Below are positions 41,767 through 50,387 of a stretch of 64,000 nt of DNA, piece after piece. Position 1 is the first letter of the stretch. Every line of letters starts with the position of its first letter. The stretch is from an uncultured Serinicoccus sp. (GTDB taxonomy: Bacteria > Actinomycetota > Actinomycetes > Actinomycetales > Dermatophilaceae). The DNA lies in assembly GCF_947500995.1 (NCBI RefSeq), contig NZ_CANMUA010000002.1, forward strand, positions 310,001 to 374,000, read 5' to 3'. The notes under the pieces were generated by a model. That model did not search any database and was not told where the DNA came from. It was given only the letters and a program-made list of their open reading frames with translations. A program made the position numbers and the translations under genes.

Positions 41767-43623
41767 TCAGCCCTCCTGCTCGTAGGCCGCCTCGGCACCG
41801 AAGACCGCGCGGATCCGGGCCATGTCGAACTTCACCGACCGGTCGAAGCCGTAGATGCCGTTCTTCTCCTGGAAGACGTCGGTGAGCTGGGTGTAGCAGT
41901 AGCCGAACATCAGCGGGTCCTGGTCCAGCACCCGGGTCAGGCCCTCGACCCGGGCGTAGAACTCCTCCTCGTCGCGGACCCGGTCGCCGTAGCCCCAGGA
42001 CTCGCCCGAGTCGTTCGCCTCGTCGGACCGGGCGCGCTCGTGCTCCGGGACCCACCAGATCCCGCCGTACTCGCTGCAGAAGTACGGCTGGCCGGCGTAC
42101 GGCAGGGAGTAGGCGGGGGCGCCGGGCTGGCACGCCCCGGTGTTCTCGCCCGTGTTGGTCCAGGGCGTCCCCTGCGCCAGGCCGGACATGTGCTCGGCGA
42201 GCACCGCCGGGTCCTGGGCGTAGTCGTGGCTGTCCCAGACGTCGGTGGTCGCGACCCGGTGGCTGTAGCCCGAGGCGTCGATGACCGGACGGGTCCGGTC
42301 CATCCCCTTGGTCGCCCAGTACATCGCGTGGGTGACGTCGTCGAGCGTGGTGAACCGGTCGTGCAGGAACTGGTGGGTCTCGTTGAGCGGGCACCACCCG
42401 ACGACGGAGGGGTGGGAGTAGTCGCGCTCGACCGCCTCCACCCACTGGGCGACGAAGGTCGGGCCGTGCCCCTGGTTGTGCCCGGCCGGCCCGGCCCCGG
42501 AGACCCCCCAGTCGGGGAACTCCCCCCAGACGAGGTAGCCCAGCCGGTCGCAGTGGTGCAGGAAGCGCTCCTCGGCGATCTTCTGGTGCACCCGGGCGCC
42601 GTTGAAGCCGGCCGCCAGCCCGAGCTCGATATCCGCGACCAGCGCCTCCTCGCTCGGGGCCGTCATGAGCGACTCCGGCCAGTACCCCTGGTCCAGGACC
42701 AGGCGCTGGAAGACGGGCTCGCCGTTGAGCAGGATGCGGTGCCCGTCGATCGCGAGGGTGCGCAGCCCGGCGTAGGACTCCACCTCGTCCAGCACCTCTC
42801 CCCCGGTGTCCAGGAGCTCCAGGTGCAGCCGGTAGAGGTGCGGGTCGCCCGGGCCCCACCAGCGTCGGCGGTCGGCCGGGACGTCCAGGCGCACCCGCGG
42901 CACCAGCTGGCGCCCGACGGGCGCCTCCGCGGCGGCGACCTCCCCCGCGTCGTCCCGCAGGGTGGCGCGCACCCGCTGCCCCGGTATGCCGCCGGTCACC
43001 GGCAGCTCCACGTCGAAGGCCCCGGCGGCGTCGGGGGTGATCCGCGCCCGGCCCAGGAAGCTGGTCGGCACCGACTCCAGCCAGACCGGCTGCCAGATGC
43101 CGGTGGTGCGCGGGTACTGCGCGTGCGTGCCGTGGAACCAGGTCGCCTGCTTGCCGCGCGGCAGCAGCTCGTGCCGCGGGTCGCGGGCGCGGATCACCAG
43201 GGTCGCAGACCGCCGGCCGCCCAGGGCCGCCGTGAGGTCCAGGGTGAAGCTGGTGTGCCCGCCGCGGTGCCGACCGACCTCGGTGCCGTCCACCCAGACG
43301 GTGGCGTCGTGGTCGACCGCCTGGCAGTGCAGCAGCACGCGGTCCTGCGCCGGCCAGTCCGCCGGCAGCCCCAGGGAGCGGCGGTACCACACCGCCTCGT
43401 GCCAGTCGGGGTCCCCGACCCCGGACATCGCGGACTCCGGGGCGAACGGGACGAGGATGGAGGCGTCCAGCTCCCGGTCCAGCAGCCCGCGCTCCAGGCC
43501 CGAGTCGCCGGGGTCGCGCTCGAACTGCCACGTGCCGTTGAGGGTGAGCCACCGCCCGTCCGGGCGGACGAACTGGGGCCGGGGGTGCTCCGGGCGGGGG
43601 ACGGCGGGGGCGGGGGCGCTCAT
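41767..43623 (-). CDS. Glycoside hydrolase family 2 (beta-galactosidase/beta-glucuronidase type)
   Basis: This 618-residue protein has the GH2 order: jelly-roll sugar-binding domain (about 25-190, with WYRRSLGLP and VWVDGTEVGRHRGGHTSF), immunoglobulin-like domain (about 190-300), then a TIM barrel. Acid/base Glu is in GWCPLNETHQF (about 412) and the nucleophile in FCSEYGG (about 516). There is no signal peptide, so it acts in the cytosol on imported oligosaccharide. The ATG at 43623 overlaps the GH43 stop codon (ATGA). GH2 members of this shape cleave beta-galactosides, glucuronides, mannosides or alpha-L-arabinosides; partners suggest plant side chains. Confidence 0.87.
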   Translation of the reverse strand: MSAPAPAVPRPEHPRPQFVRPDGRWLTLNGTWQFERDPGDSGLERGLLDRELDASILVPFAPESAMSGVGDPDWHEAVWYRRSLGLPADWPAQDRVLLHCQAVDHDATVWVDGTEVGRHRGGHTSFTLDLTAALGGRRSATLVIRARDPRHELLPRGKQATWFHGTHAQYPRTTGIWQPVWLESVPTSFLGRARITPDAAGAFDVELPVTGGIPGQRVRATLRDDAGEVAAAEAPVGRQLVPRVRLDVPADRRRWWGPGDPHLYRLHLELLDTGGEVLDEVESYAGLRTLAIDGHRILLNGEPVFQRLVLDQGYWPESLMTAPSEEALVADIELGLAAGFNGARVHQKIAEERFLHHCDRLGYLVWGEFPDWGVSGAGPAGHNQGHGPTFVAQWVEAVERDYSHPSVVGWCPLNETHQFLHDRFTTLDDVTHAMYWATKGMDRTRPVIDASGYSHRVATTDVWDSHDYAQDPAVLAEHMSGLAQGTPWTNTGENTGACQPGAPAYSLPYAGQPYFCSEYGGIWWVPEHERARSDEANDSGESWGYGDRVRDEEEFYARVEGLTRVLDQDPLMFGYCYTQLTDVFQEKNGIYGFDRSVKFDMARIRAVFGAEAAYEQEG

Positions 43624-44693
43624 CGGCCGGCCTCCGGCGCCACCGGGTGGTCGACGGTGGGGGGCTCGACCTCCACGCCGCCGTCCGCGGTGAAGGTCAC
43701 CCGGGAGAGCCACATCTGGCGCCCGACGGCCTCGTCGCCGACCGAGCCCGGGACCCAGGCGTGGTAGACCATCCACAGCTGCCCGTCGACCTCGATGAGC
43801 GAGTTGTGCCCGGGCCCGGCGGCCACCTCGTTGGCGACGAGCACGGGCTCGGGGTCCTTGGTGAAGGGCCCGGTGGGACTGTCGGAGACGGCGTGGCCGA
43901 CGGCATACGCCTCGGTCCAGAAGCCGTTGCCCGAGTAGAAGAGGTGGAAGCGGCCCTCGTGCTCCCAGACCGAGGGCCCCTCGACGAGCATGTCCTCCCA
44001 GGGCTGGTCCTGCTGCAGGACGTCGACGGTCTCCCCCTCCACGCTCATCCCGTCCTCGGAGAGCCGGGCCACCCGGATGAAGGTGTCCACGCCGACGTGG
44101 TTGCCGTCGTTCTTCCAGTAGAGGTAGGCGGTGCCGTCGGAGGCGACGAAGGGGCTGGTGTCGATCGAGCCGCCCTCCTCGATCTCGCACAGCAGCGGCT
44201 CGTCCGACTCGTCGACGTAGGGGCCGGCGGCCTGGTCAGCGACGGCCACCGAGATGCACTGGCGGTCCTCGCCGGTCAGCGCGGTCGTGTAGTACATCCG
44301 GTAGCTGCCGTCGGCCCAGCGGATCGTCTCCGGCGCCCACACCTTGCCGGGGGTGGACCAGCCGGGCAGCCGGGGCAGCGCGTCGCTGCCCTGCGACCAG
44401 TCGACCATGTCCTCGCTCACGGCGGTCTGCACGTTCATCGCGTTGCCGTTCGTGGCGAACGCGATGTAGCCGCCGTCCTCGTCGGCCAGGATGTGCGGGT
44501 CGGGGAAGTTGGTCGGGTGGACGGGGTTGGTGAACCCGGTGCCTGCGGCCACGTCGTCGGCCTCGCTCTCGGTGGTCTGGTCGGTGGTCTGCTGGGTCGC
44601 CGCGTCCTGGCCCGCCCCGCCCCCGCCGGCGCACCCGGCGAGGACGAGGAGCACCAGGGGTATGCCGGCCGCTCGCCGCGTCCGGCGCCTCAC
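43620..44693 (-). CDS. Glycoside hydrolase family 43 lipoprotein
   Basis: This 357-residue protein starts at a GTG overlapping the upstream GH43 stop codon (GTGA). A short signal peptide ends in lipobox VLAGC, so the enzyme is anchored outside the membrane. The five-blade propeller of GH43 is recognisable by its acidic triad: Asp in NFPDPHI, Asp in SIDTSPF and Glu in VEGPSVWE. HNSLIEVDGQLWMVYHAW is a late-blade motif typical of the family. Likely activity is beta-xylosidase or alpha-L-arabinofuranosidase/arabinanase; subfamily cannot be fixed by eye. Confidence 0.85.
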   Translation of the reverse strand: MRRRTRRAAGIPLVLLVLAGCAGGGGAGQDAATQQTTDQTTESEADDVAAGTGFTNPVHPTNFPDPHILADEDGGYIAFATNGNAMNVQTAVSEDMVDWSQGSDALPRLPGWSTPGKVWAPETIRWADGSYRMYYTTALTGEDRQCISVAVADQAAGPYVDESDEPLLCEIEEGGSIDTSPFVASDGTAYLYWKNDGNHVGVDTFIRVARLSEDGMSVEGETVDVLQQDQPWEDMLVEGPSVWEHEGRFHLFYSGNGFWTEAYAVGHAVSDSPTGPFTKDPEPVLVANEVAAGPGHNSLIEVDGQLWMVYHAWVPGSVGDEAVGRQMWLSRVTFTADGGVEVEPPTVDHPVAPEAGR

Positions 44694-46984
44694 GGCGCCG
44701 ACTCGTAGACGGTCAGCTCGTGGAAGCGGGCGTCGACCGGGGGTTCGGCACCGCCGCCGGCGTAGAGACCCAGCCGGGGGTCGGTGCCCGCGGGGAAGGT
44801 CCACGCGGCCCCCCACACCCAGGACGTGCCGTCCCTGCTGATGCCGGCGCGGTAGACGTGCTCGCCCTCGGCCCCGGTGGTGTGCGCGATCCGCATCGAC
44901 ATGGTCGGTGCCGGGGCCCCGATGATCGCCCCGGCGTAGATCGTCCGGTCGTCGCCCTCGGCGACCGCGAGCTCCCGGCCGTACTCGACGGTCCGGGTGT
45001 TCCAGATGGCCACCGACCCCAGCCGGGCGAAGTCGTCGTCGTCCTCGTGGACGATGAGACCGGCCTGCTGGTAGTTGCGCACGGTGTCCTCGCCGAGGTC
45101 GAGGGTGAGCTCGGTCTCGGCGATCCAGTCGCCCTCGGGCATGTCGCGCAGCAGCAGCGCGCCGGTGTTCGTGCCCCCGACGGCGTCGACCGACCGGAGC
45201 GGCCAGACGAGGTCGCCGTCGGCCACGGTGATGCCGTCGTCCGGGCGGACCCACTGCCAGGTGTCGTCCAGCCCGCCGTCGAAGGAGTCGGAGAAGATCA
45301 CGTCGCCGACCTGCGGCGCCGGAGCCGGGTCGGTGACCGGCGTGGCGGGGTGCTGCACGGAGAGGTTGTCGACCCGGGCGTCCGCCCCGGTGAGGGTCAC
45401 CGGTGCCGAGGCCAGGGAGAACCCGGGGAAGGATGCGCCCGTCACGGCCATCGGGTCGTGGAGGTCGGAGGCGGACACCTCGGCGGTGACGGCGCGCCGG
45501 CCGGCCTCGACGGTGAGCGTGCGCCAGCCCTGCCCGGGGGGCAGCGGGGTCACCGACTCGTCGACGACCTTCTTGGCGCCCATCACCACGGCAGTCCTCA
45601 GCTCGCCGGCCGCGCCGTCGTAGGTGACCCGCACCTTCTTCGGGTGCGCACCCAGGGTGAGGGTGAGCGTGTCCTCGGCCCGGACGTCCAGGCGCACCCG
45701 GGCGGCATCGCGGGGGGCCTTCGCCCGGCTGGTCGCGGTCCCCTCGAGCACCCCGACGTCGCCACCCTGCGGGTCCTGCCCCGTGCTCATCCCGGTGAAG
45801 GAGGTGGCCGGGTCGGCAGGGTCAGCGGGCAGCAGCGAGGTGGTCACCGGCAGCGGCTGCGGGCCCTCGGAGGGACCGGCCCCGGCGTCGGTGCGGGGCC
45901 AGCCGTCGATCCAGTCGAACCGGTCGAGGAGCATGGGGCGCCGGTTGATGCCGAAGGGGTCGGTCAGCCAGGGCTCGTCCCGGTCGATGGCGTGGTAGAC
46001 GATGAAGTCCTGGCCGGTGGCGTCGGTGAGGACGGAGTGGTGGCCCGCCCCGACCCAGCTGTTGCCGTTCTGCGTGAGGACGGTGGTGCCGCCGGTGACG
46101 GAGGCGGACAGGTCGAGACCGTCGGCGTCCAGGAAGGGGCCGCGGGGGTCCTTCGAGCGACCGGCGAAGACCGAGTAGCCGGTGGCCGGCCCCGCGCAGC
46201 AGTTGGCCGAGGACCCCATGAGGTAGTACCAGCCGTCGTGCTCGACGACGTAGGCGCCCTCGTAGCGGTCGTTGATCGCGACCTGGGTGGGCTCACCGAC
46301 CGGCGTGAGGCCGTCGGCGCTGACCTCGGTCACCTCCAGGCCGCCGAAGTAGGAGCCGTAGTAGAGCCACTGGCGGCCGTCGGTGCTGGTGAACCCCGCG
46401 GGGTCGAAGGTCCACAGGAAGCGACCGTCGTCCAGCTGCCGGGGCGCCACGATGGGCTCGTCGGCCGGCACCCACGGGCCGGCGGGGTCCGCGGAGGTGG
46501 CCACCCCGATCGCCGAGTCCTCACCGGGGTTGCGGGTGGTGTCGGTGACGGTGAAGTAGAGGACGTACCGACCGTCGACGTAGCGGATGTCGGGGGCCCA
46601 GAGGCCGGCCGACTCCTCCGCCCAGACGGGGCGGTTGGTGTCGTCGAAGATGGTGCCGACGTAGTCCCACGTCGCCCAGTCGCGGGTGCGGGTGATGTGC
46701 CCGATGCCCGGCTCCTGGCCGGCGTAGAGCGGGTCGGCGGTGGCGTAGGCGTACCACCAGCCGTCCTTGCCCTGGATGACCGCGGGGTCGGCGTAGGTGT
46801 CGGAGAAGGCGTCGCTGACCGCGTTGGTGTAGGTGCCCTCCGGCGCCCCGGGGGCGGCGGGGGCCGCGGGCCGTGCGGGGGCCGCGGGTCCTGCGGGGGC
46901 GGCGAGACCGGGTCCGGCCAGGGTCGCGCTGAGCGCGAGCGCCGTCGCGGTGGCGAGCAGGGCGCGGCGTGGGTGGTGGGTCAT
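44690..46984 (-). CDS. Secreted glycoside hydrolase family 43 with C-terminal beta-sandwich domains
   Basis: This 764-residue enzyme has a signal peptide (residues 1-30, cleaved near GLAAPA) followed by an Ala/Pro linker. The GH43 propeller spans about 50-370: Asp in TYADPAVI, Asp in TFDPAGF and Glu in YEGAYVVEHDG, with GNSWVGAGHHSVL near the end, as in arabinanases of GH43 subfamilies 4-6. Residues about 390-540 and 560-764 look like two beta-sandwich (concanavalin/DUF1349-like) domains, the last with DTWQWVRPDDG. The ATG at 46984 has AAGGAG six bases away; an ATG at 46990 touches it. It is the first gene after the CUT1 transporter. Extracellular cutting of arabinan or arabinoxylan is likely. 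Confidence 0.83.
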   Translation of the reverse strand: MTHHPRRALLATATALALSATLAGPGLAAPAGPAAPARPAAPAAPGAPEGTYTNAVSDAFSDTYADPAVIQGKDGWWYAYATADPLYAGQEPGIGHITRTRDWATWDYVGTIFDDTNRPVWAEESAGLWAPDIRYVDGRYVLYFTVTDTTRNPGEDSAIGVATSADPAGPWVPADEPIVAPRQLDDGRFLWTFDPAGFTSTDGRQWLYYGSYFGGLEVTEVSADGLTPVGEPTQVAINDRYEGAYVVEHDGWYYLMGSSANCCAGPATGYSVFAGRSKDPRGPFLDADGLDLSASVTGGTTVLTQNGNSWVGAGHHSVLTDATGQDFIVYHAIDRDEPWLTDPFGINRRPMLLDRFDWIDGWPRTDAGAGPSEGPQPLPVTTSLLPADPADPATSFTGMSTGQDPQGGDVGVLEGTATSRAKAPRDAARVRLDVRAEDTLTLTLGAHPKKVRVTYDGAAGELRTAVVMGAKKVVDESVTPLPPGQGWRTLTVEAGRRAVTAEVSASDLHDPMAVTGASFPGFSLASAPVTLTGADARVDNLSVQHPATPVTDPAPAPQVGDVIFSDSFDGGLDDTWQWVRPDDGITVADGDLVWPLRSVDAVGGTNTGALLLRDMPEGDWIAETELTLDLGEDTVRNYQQAGLIVHEDDDDFARLGSVAIWNTRTVEYGRELAVAEGDDRTIYAGAIIGAPAPTMSMRIAHTTGAEGEHVYRAGISRDGTSWVWGAAWTFPAGTDPRLGLYAGGGAEPPVDARFHELTVYESAP

Positions 46985-47000
46985 GGGCATCTCCTTCGAT

Positions 47001-47038
47001 GCGGGACGGGACGACGCGGGACGGTGGGGGCGGGACGG
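47001..47038. repeat. Three GCGGGACGG repeats in the permease-GH43 gap
   Basis: GCGGGACGG occurs at 47001, 47016 and 47030, spaced 14-15 bases, in the 85-base gap between the permease gene and the secreted GH43 gene. Meaning unknown; it may simply be slippage in a GC-rich gap. Confidence 0.4.
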
Positions 47039-47069
47039 TTGGGGCGAGCGGGGCGCAACGGTGCGCGCC

Positions 47070-47897
47070 TCAGCCCTTGACCCCGGAGGTGGCCACGCCG
47101 TCGATGACGTAGCGCTGGACGAAGACGTAGAGCAGCAGCACCGGGAGCGAGGCGATGACGGCGCCGGCCATGATGACCGGGTAGTCGATGGTGTAGGCGC
47201 CCTGCAGCTTGGACAGCCCGATGGGCAGGGTGAGCCGCGCGTCGTTGAAGAGCACGTAGAGCGGCCAGATGAAGTCGTTCCAGTTCGCGAGGAAGCTCAG
47301 CACCAGGAGGGTCACCAGGGCCGGCGTGGCGTTGGGCAGCATGATCCGGAAGAACGTCGTGAACGGCCCGGCCCCGTCGATGCGGGCGCTCTCCTCGAAC
47401 TCCTTGGGCAGGGACAGGAAGAACTGCCGCATGAAGAACACCCCGAAGGCGCCGGCCGCCCCGGGCACGACGATGGCCGCGAGGGTGTCGAGCCAGCCGA
47501 GCCGGTCCAGGGTGAGGAAGTTCGGCATGAGGAAGATGAACCCGGGGACGAACATCGTCGAGATGATCACCCCGAACATGAGGTTCTTGCCGGGGAAGTC
47601 CATCCGCGCCAGGGCGTAGCCGGCCAGCGACGCCGTCAGCACCACCAGGAGCGCGTGCGCGGTGGCCGCGAGCATGGAGTTGAGGAACCAGCGCAGCACC
47701 GGGTTGTCCGCCGAGGTGAAGAGCACCTCGTAGGCCCGGAAGGTGATCTCGCCGGGCAGCAGACCGGGGTCGGCGGACTGCGCCTCCGCGGTCGGCTTCA
47801 GCGAGGTGAGCAGCATGGCCGCGATGGGACCGACGAAGACGACCGAGAGCAGCGTCAGGACGACCCACAGCAGGGGGTTGCGTGCCGCGCGCCTCAT
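47070..47897 (-). CDS. CUT1 carbohydrate ABC transporter permease (MalG type)
   Basis: This 275-residue permease has six membrane segments and the EAA coupling loop EFEESARIDGAGPFTTFFRIMLPN near residue 180. MFVPGFIFLMPNFLTLDRLGWLDT is typical of MalG-like subunits. Its ATG overlaps the preceding permease stop codon (ATGA). It works with the two genes upstream; no ATPase gene is in the locus, so a shared MsiK-type ATPase encoded elsewhere is expected, as is usual for CUT1 systems in Actinobacteria. Confidence 0.9.
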   Translation of the reverse strand: MRRAARNPLLWVVLTLLSVVFVGPIAAMLLTSLKPTAEAQSADPGLLPGEITFRAYEVLFTSADNPVLRWFLNSMLAATAHALLVVLTASLAGYALARMDFPGKNLMFGVIISTMFVPGFIFLMPNFLTLDRLGWLDTLAAIVVPGAAGAFGVFFMRQFFLSLPKEFEESARIDGAGPFTTFFRIMLPNATPALVTLLVLSFLANWNDFIWPLYVLFNDARLTLPIGLSKLQGAYTIDYPVIMAGAVIASLPVLLLYVFVQRYVIDGVATSGVKG

Positions 47898-48913
47898 CGC
47901 ACGGTCCCCAGGCTCGCAGGGGTGGCCGGGACCTGGGGGTCCGACGACCCCGGGGTATGCCCGTCCGCTCCCCCGCCGCGCCGCCGCTGCGCGCGCAGCG
48001 CCTTGGCCTGCTCGGCCGCGTCCTTGTCCCGCATGAGCCAGAAGTTGGCGATGGAGACGACGGCCAGGAAGAGGGCCAGCAGGTAGCTCTGCGCCGCCGC
48101 CGCCCCCATCTGGTAGCGGCTCAGCCCCAGGTCGGTGATGACCATGATGGCCGTCTGGGTCGACTGCGAGGGCCCGCCCTGCGTGATGAGGTACGACTGC
48201 CCGAACATGTTGGCGCTGGCCAGCACGGTGATGACCACCACGAAGATCATCACCGGTCGCAGCCCGGGCAGGGTCACGTGGACGAAGCTCGCCCACCACC
48301 CGGCGCCGTCCAGGGCGGCCGCCTCGTAGTGCTCGGTCGGGATGTCCCCCAGCCCGGCCAGGAAGATGACGGCGTTGAAGCCGAGGGTCCACCAGACCGT
48401 GACCCCGACGAGGCTGACCCAGGCCCACGGCTGCGAGGTGGTCCACGAGATGTCGGTGCCGAGGTAGGCGTTGACCAGCCCGAAGTTGCCGTCGAGCAGG
48501 TAGCGCCACATGAGGCCGATCACCGCCACCCCCAGGACGTAGGGCGCGAAGAACATGGCCCGGAAGAAGGTCCGGCCCGGGAACTTCTGCTGCAGCAGCA
48601 GGGCCAGCAGCAGCGGCAGCACCAGCAGGAAGGGCACGCTGACCACCGTGAACAGCAGGGTGTTGCCCATGCCGTTCCAGAAGTCCCGGAAGACGACCGA
48701 CGCGGGGTCCAGGAGGTCGGTGTAGTTCTGCAGCCCGAGGAAGCGCTGCGAGCTCATCATGTAGTCCCAGTCGTGCAGGCTGATCCACAGGCCGTAGACG
48801 GCGGGGAAGGCCACGAAGGCGACGAACAGCGCCAGGTAGGGCGCCAGGAACAGGTAGGGCGTCAGGGGCGAGCCGGTGCGCCCACCCCTCCCGGGGGTGC
48901 GGGTCCTGGCCAT
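47894..48913 (-). CDS. CUT1 carbohydrate ABC transporter permease (MalF type)
   Basis: This 339-residue permease starts with a basic leader and the typical PYLFLAPYLALFVAFVAFPAVYGLWISLHDW first helix. The EAA loop is HYEAAALDGAGWWASFVHVTLPGLRP near residue 205. A Gly/Asp-rich tail of about 30 residues follows the last helix. It joins the binding-protein gene by a TGATG junction and the next permease by ATGA, so the three are one translation-coupled unit. Confidence 0.9.
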   Translation of the reverse strand: MARTRTPGRGGRTGSPLTPYLFLAPYLALFVAFVAFPAVYGLWISLHDWDYMMSSQRFLGLQNYTDLLDPASVVFRDFWNGMGNTLLFTVVSVPFLLVLPLLLALLLQQKFPGRTFFRAMFFAPYVLGVAVIGLMWRYLLDGNFGLVNAYLGTDISWTTSQPWAWVSLVGVTVWWTLGFNAVIFLAGLGDIPTEHYEAAALDGAGWWASFVHVTLPGLRPVMIFVVVITVLASANMFGQSYLITQGGPSQSTQTAIMVITDLGLSRYQMGAAAAQSYLLALFLAVVSIANFWLMRDKDAAEQAKALRAQRRRGGGADGHTPGSSDPQVPATPASLGTVR

Positions 48914-50256
48914 CAGCCGCTGTAGCGCGAGGCGTTCTCGTCGAGGATCGCCTGGGCCCGGGACGCGGTGTCGGCGAGGATGGCCTCCGGCTCGGCACCG
49001 CTGAGGACGGCCTCGTTGAGCGCGCGGTCGAACTCGGCCATGCAGTCGGTGATGCCCGGGACGGTGGGGATGAAGCGGAGGTCGTCGAGCTGCTCAGCCA
49101 GGGTCGCCTGCTCGGTCAGGGCCTCGAACTCGGGGGTCTCGCGGGCCGAGTTGCGGGCGGGCACCTGGCCGGCCTCGGCCCAGGCCTGCGACTGCTCGGA
49201 GATCCAGCTGACGAAGACGCGGGAGGCCTGGGCCTTGTCGGCGTCGGCGTTGCGCTGGCGGGGCAGCACGAACTGGTGCGATCCGGCCCAGACCCCGCCG
49301 GAGCCGCCGATGTCGGGCAGCGGCGCGACGCCCCAGCTGATGTCGGTCTGCTTGAGGTCGTTGATCTGCCAGATGCCGTTCCAGTTGAAGGCCGTGGTCC
49401 CGTTCTTGAGCGCGACGTAGTCGGCGTCCTGGTCCACGTTGGCCGGCGAGTAGCCGTTCTTGGCGAGGTCCACCCACCAGGTGAGGGCCTCGACCGCCGG
49501 CGCCTCGCCCCAGGTGACCTGCGTGCCGTCCTCGTTGAAGAGGCTGCCGCCGAACTGGTAGATGAGGGCCTGCAGGGTCAGCCCGCCGGTGAAGGGGAAC
49601 GGGCTGGCCCAGTGCCCCTCGATCCCGGCCGCCTTGAGGTCCTCCAGCGCCGCCATGTAGCTGTCGTGGTCGGTCGGCGGGGCCTCCGGGTCCAGGCCGG
49701 CCTGCTCCATGACGTCCTTGTTGTAGTAGAAGCCGAGGGGGTGCACGTCCAGCGGGATGGCGAAGCGCTGGCCGTCGTAGATCCCGGCCTGCCAGGGGAC
49801 CGCGGCGAAGTCGGACTCGGCCAGCTCCAGCGCCGCGGCGACGTCGTCCAGCGGCTGGATGACGTTGCGGGCGGCGTTGGTCGCGACCGAGTCGACGTGC
49901 ATGATGCCGATGTCCGGACCGTTGCCGGAGGTGACCGCGGAGGGCAGCCGGGAGTAGTAGTCCGCCCACTGCATCGTCGTCATCGTCACCGCGATGTTCG
50001 CGTGCTCGGAGTTGAAGGTGTCGACCAGGGCCTTCATGGTCGGCCCGTCACCGCCGGTGAAGCCGTTCCAGAAGGCCAGGTCGACCTGGGGTCCGTCGTA
50101 ACCCCCGGCGCCACCGTCACCGGTGGCCACCGCCTGGTCGGCGCTGTCGCGCGGCGAGCTCCCCCCGCAGGCCGCGAGCGAGGCGGTCATGCCTCCGGCC
50201 GCGGCGAGCGAGAGGAAGGATCGACGGCTGAACGGAGAGCGGGTCGGCTGGGTCAT
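48913..50256 (-). CDS. CUT1 ABC transporter substrate-binding lipoprotein
   Basis: This 447-residue extracellular solute-binding protein (family 1) has the N terminus SRRSFLSLAAAGGMTASLAACGG, combining a twin-arginine motif with a lipobox. It may be exported folded through Tat. The mature part shows the family pattern LAFWNGFTGGDGPTMKALVDTFNSEH, YNKDVMEQAGLDPEAPPTD and VWAGSHQFVLPR. The ATG at 50256 follows AAGGA. It is the first gene of the glycan transport operon and lies 131 bases from the divergent LacI gene, across LacI-like dyads. Cargo is probably the oligosaccharide released by the secreted GH43. Confidence 0.9.
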   Translation of the reverse strand: MTQPTRSPFSRRSFLSLAAAGGMTASLAACGGSSPRDSADQAVATGDGGAGGYDGPQVDLAFWNGFTGGDGPTMKALVDTFNSEHANIAVTMTTMQWADYYSRLPSAVTSGNGPDIGIMHVDSVATNAARNVIQPLDDVAAALELAESDFAAVPWQAGIYDGQRFAIPLDVHPLGFYYNKDVMEQAGLDPEAPPTDHDSYMAALEDLKAAGIEGHWASPFPFTGGLTLQALIYQFGGSLFNEDGTQVTWGEAPAVEALTWWVDLAKNGYSPANVDQDADYVALKNGTTAFNWNGIWQINDLKQTDISWGVAPLPDIGGSGGVWAGSHQFVLPRQRNADADKAQASRVFVSWISEQSQAWAEAGQVPARNSARETPEFEALTEQATLAEQLDDLRFIPTVPGITDCMAEFDRALNEAVLSGAEPEAILADTASRAQAILDENASRYSG

Positions 50257-50274
50257 GAGACGTCCTTGTCCTCG

Positions 50275-50336
50275 TTTACAACGGATAACCATCGTGGTTC
50301 ACCCAGGAGTATGCCGTGCGTGTGCAACGTTGTAAA
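50275..50336. promoter_or_regulatory. LacI-type operators in the divergent promoter
   Basis: TTTACAACG (50275-50283) and CGTTGTAAA (50328-50336) are perfect inverted copies. The second lies in TGTGCAACGTTGTAAA (50321-50336), which matches an ideal TTTACAACGTTGTAAA dyad at 13 of 16 positions around a CAACGTTG centre. The pair spans the gap between the binding-protein gene and the LacI gene and fits looping or two-site repression. Confidence 0.65.
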
Positions 50337-50375
50337 GAGCGGTGTGACGCGGCGTGTCGGCGGGCGACCTACCCC

Positions 50376-50381
50376 TACCAT
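50376..50381 (+). promoter_or_regulatory. -10 element for leaderless transcription of the LacI gene
   Basis: TACCAT ends six bases before the ATG at 50388, with no ribosome-binding site in between. This is the leaderless spacing. Confidence 0.45.
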
Positions 50382-50387
50382 GGCTGC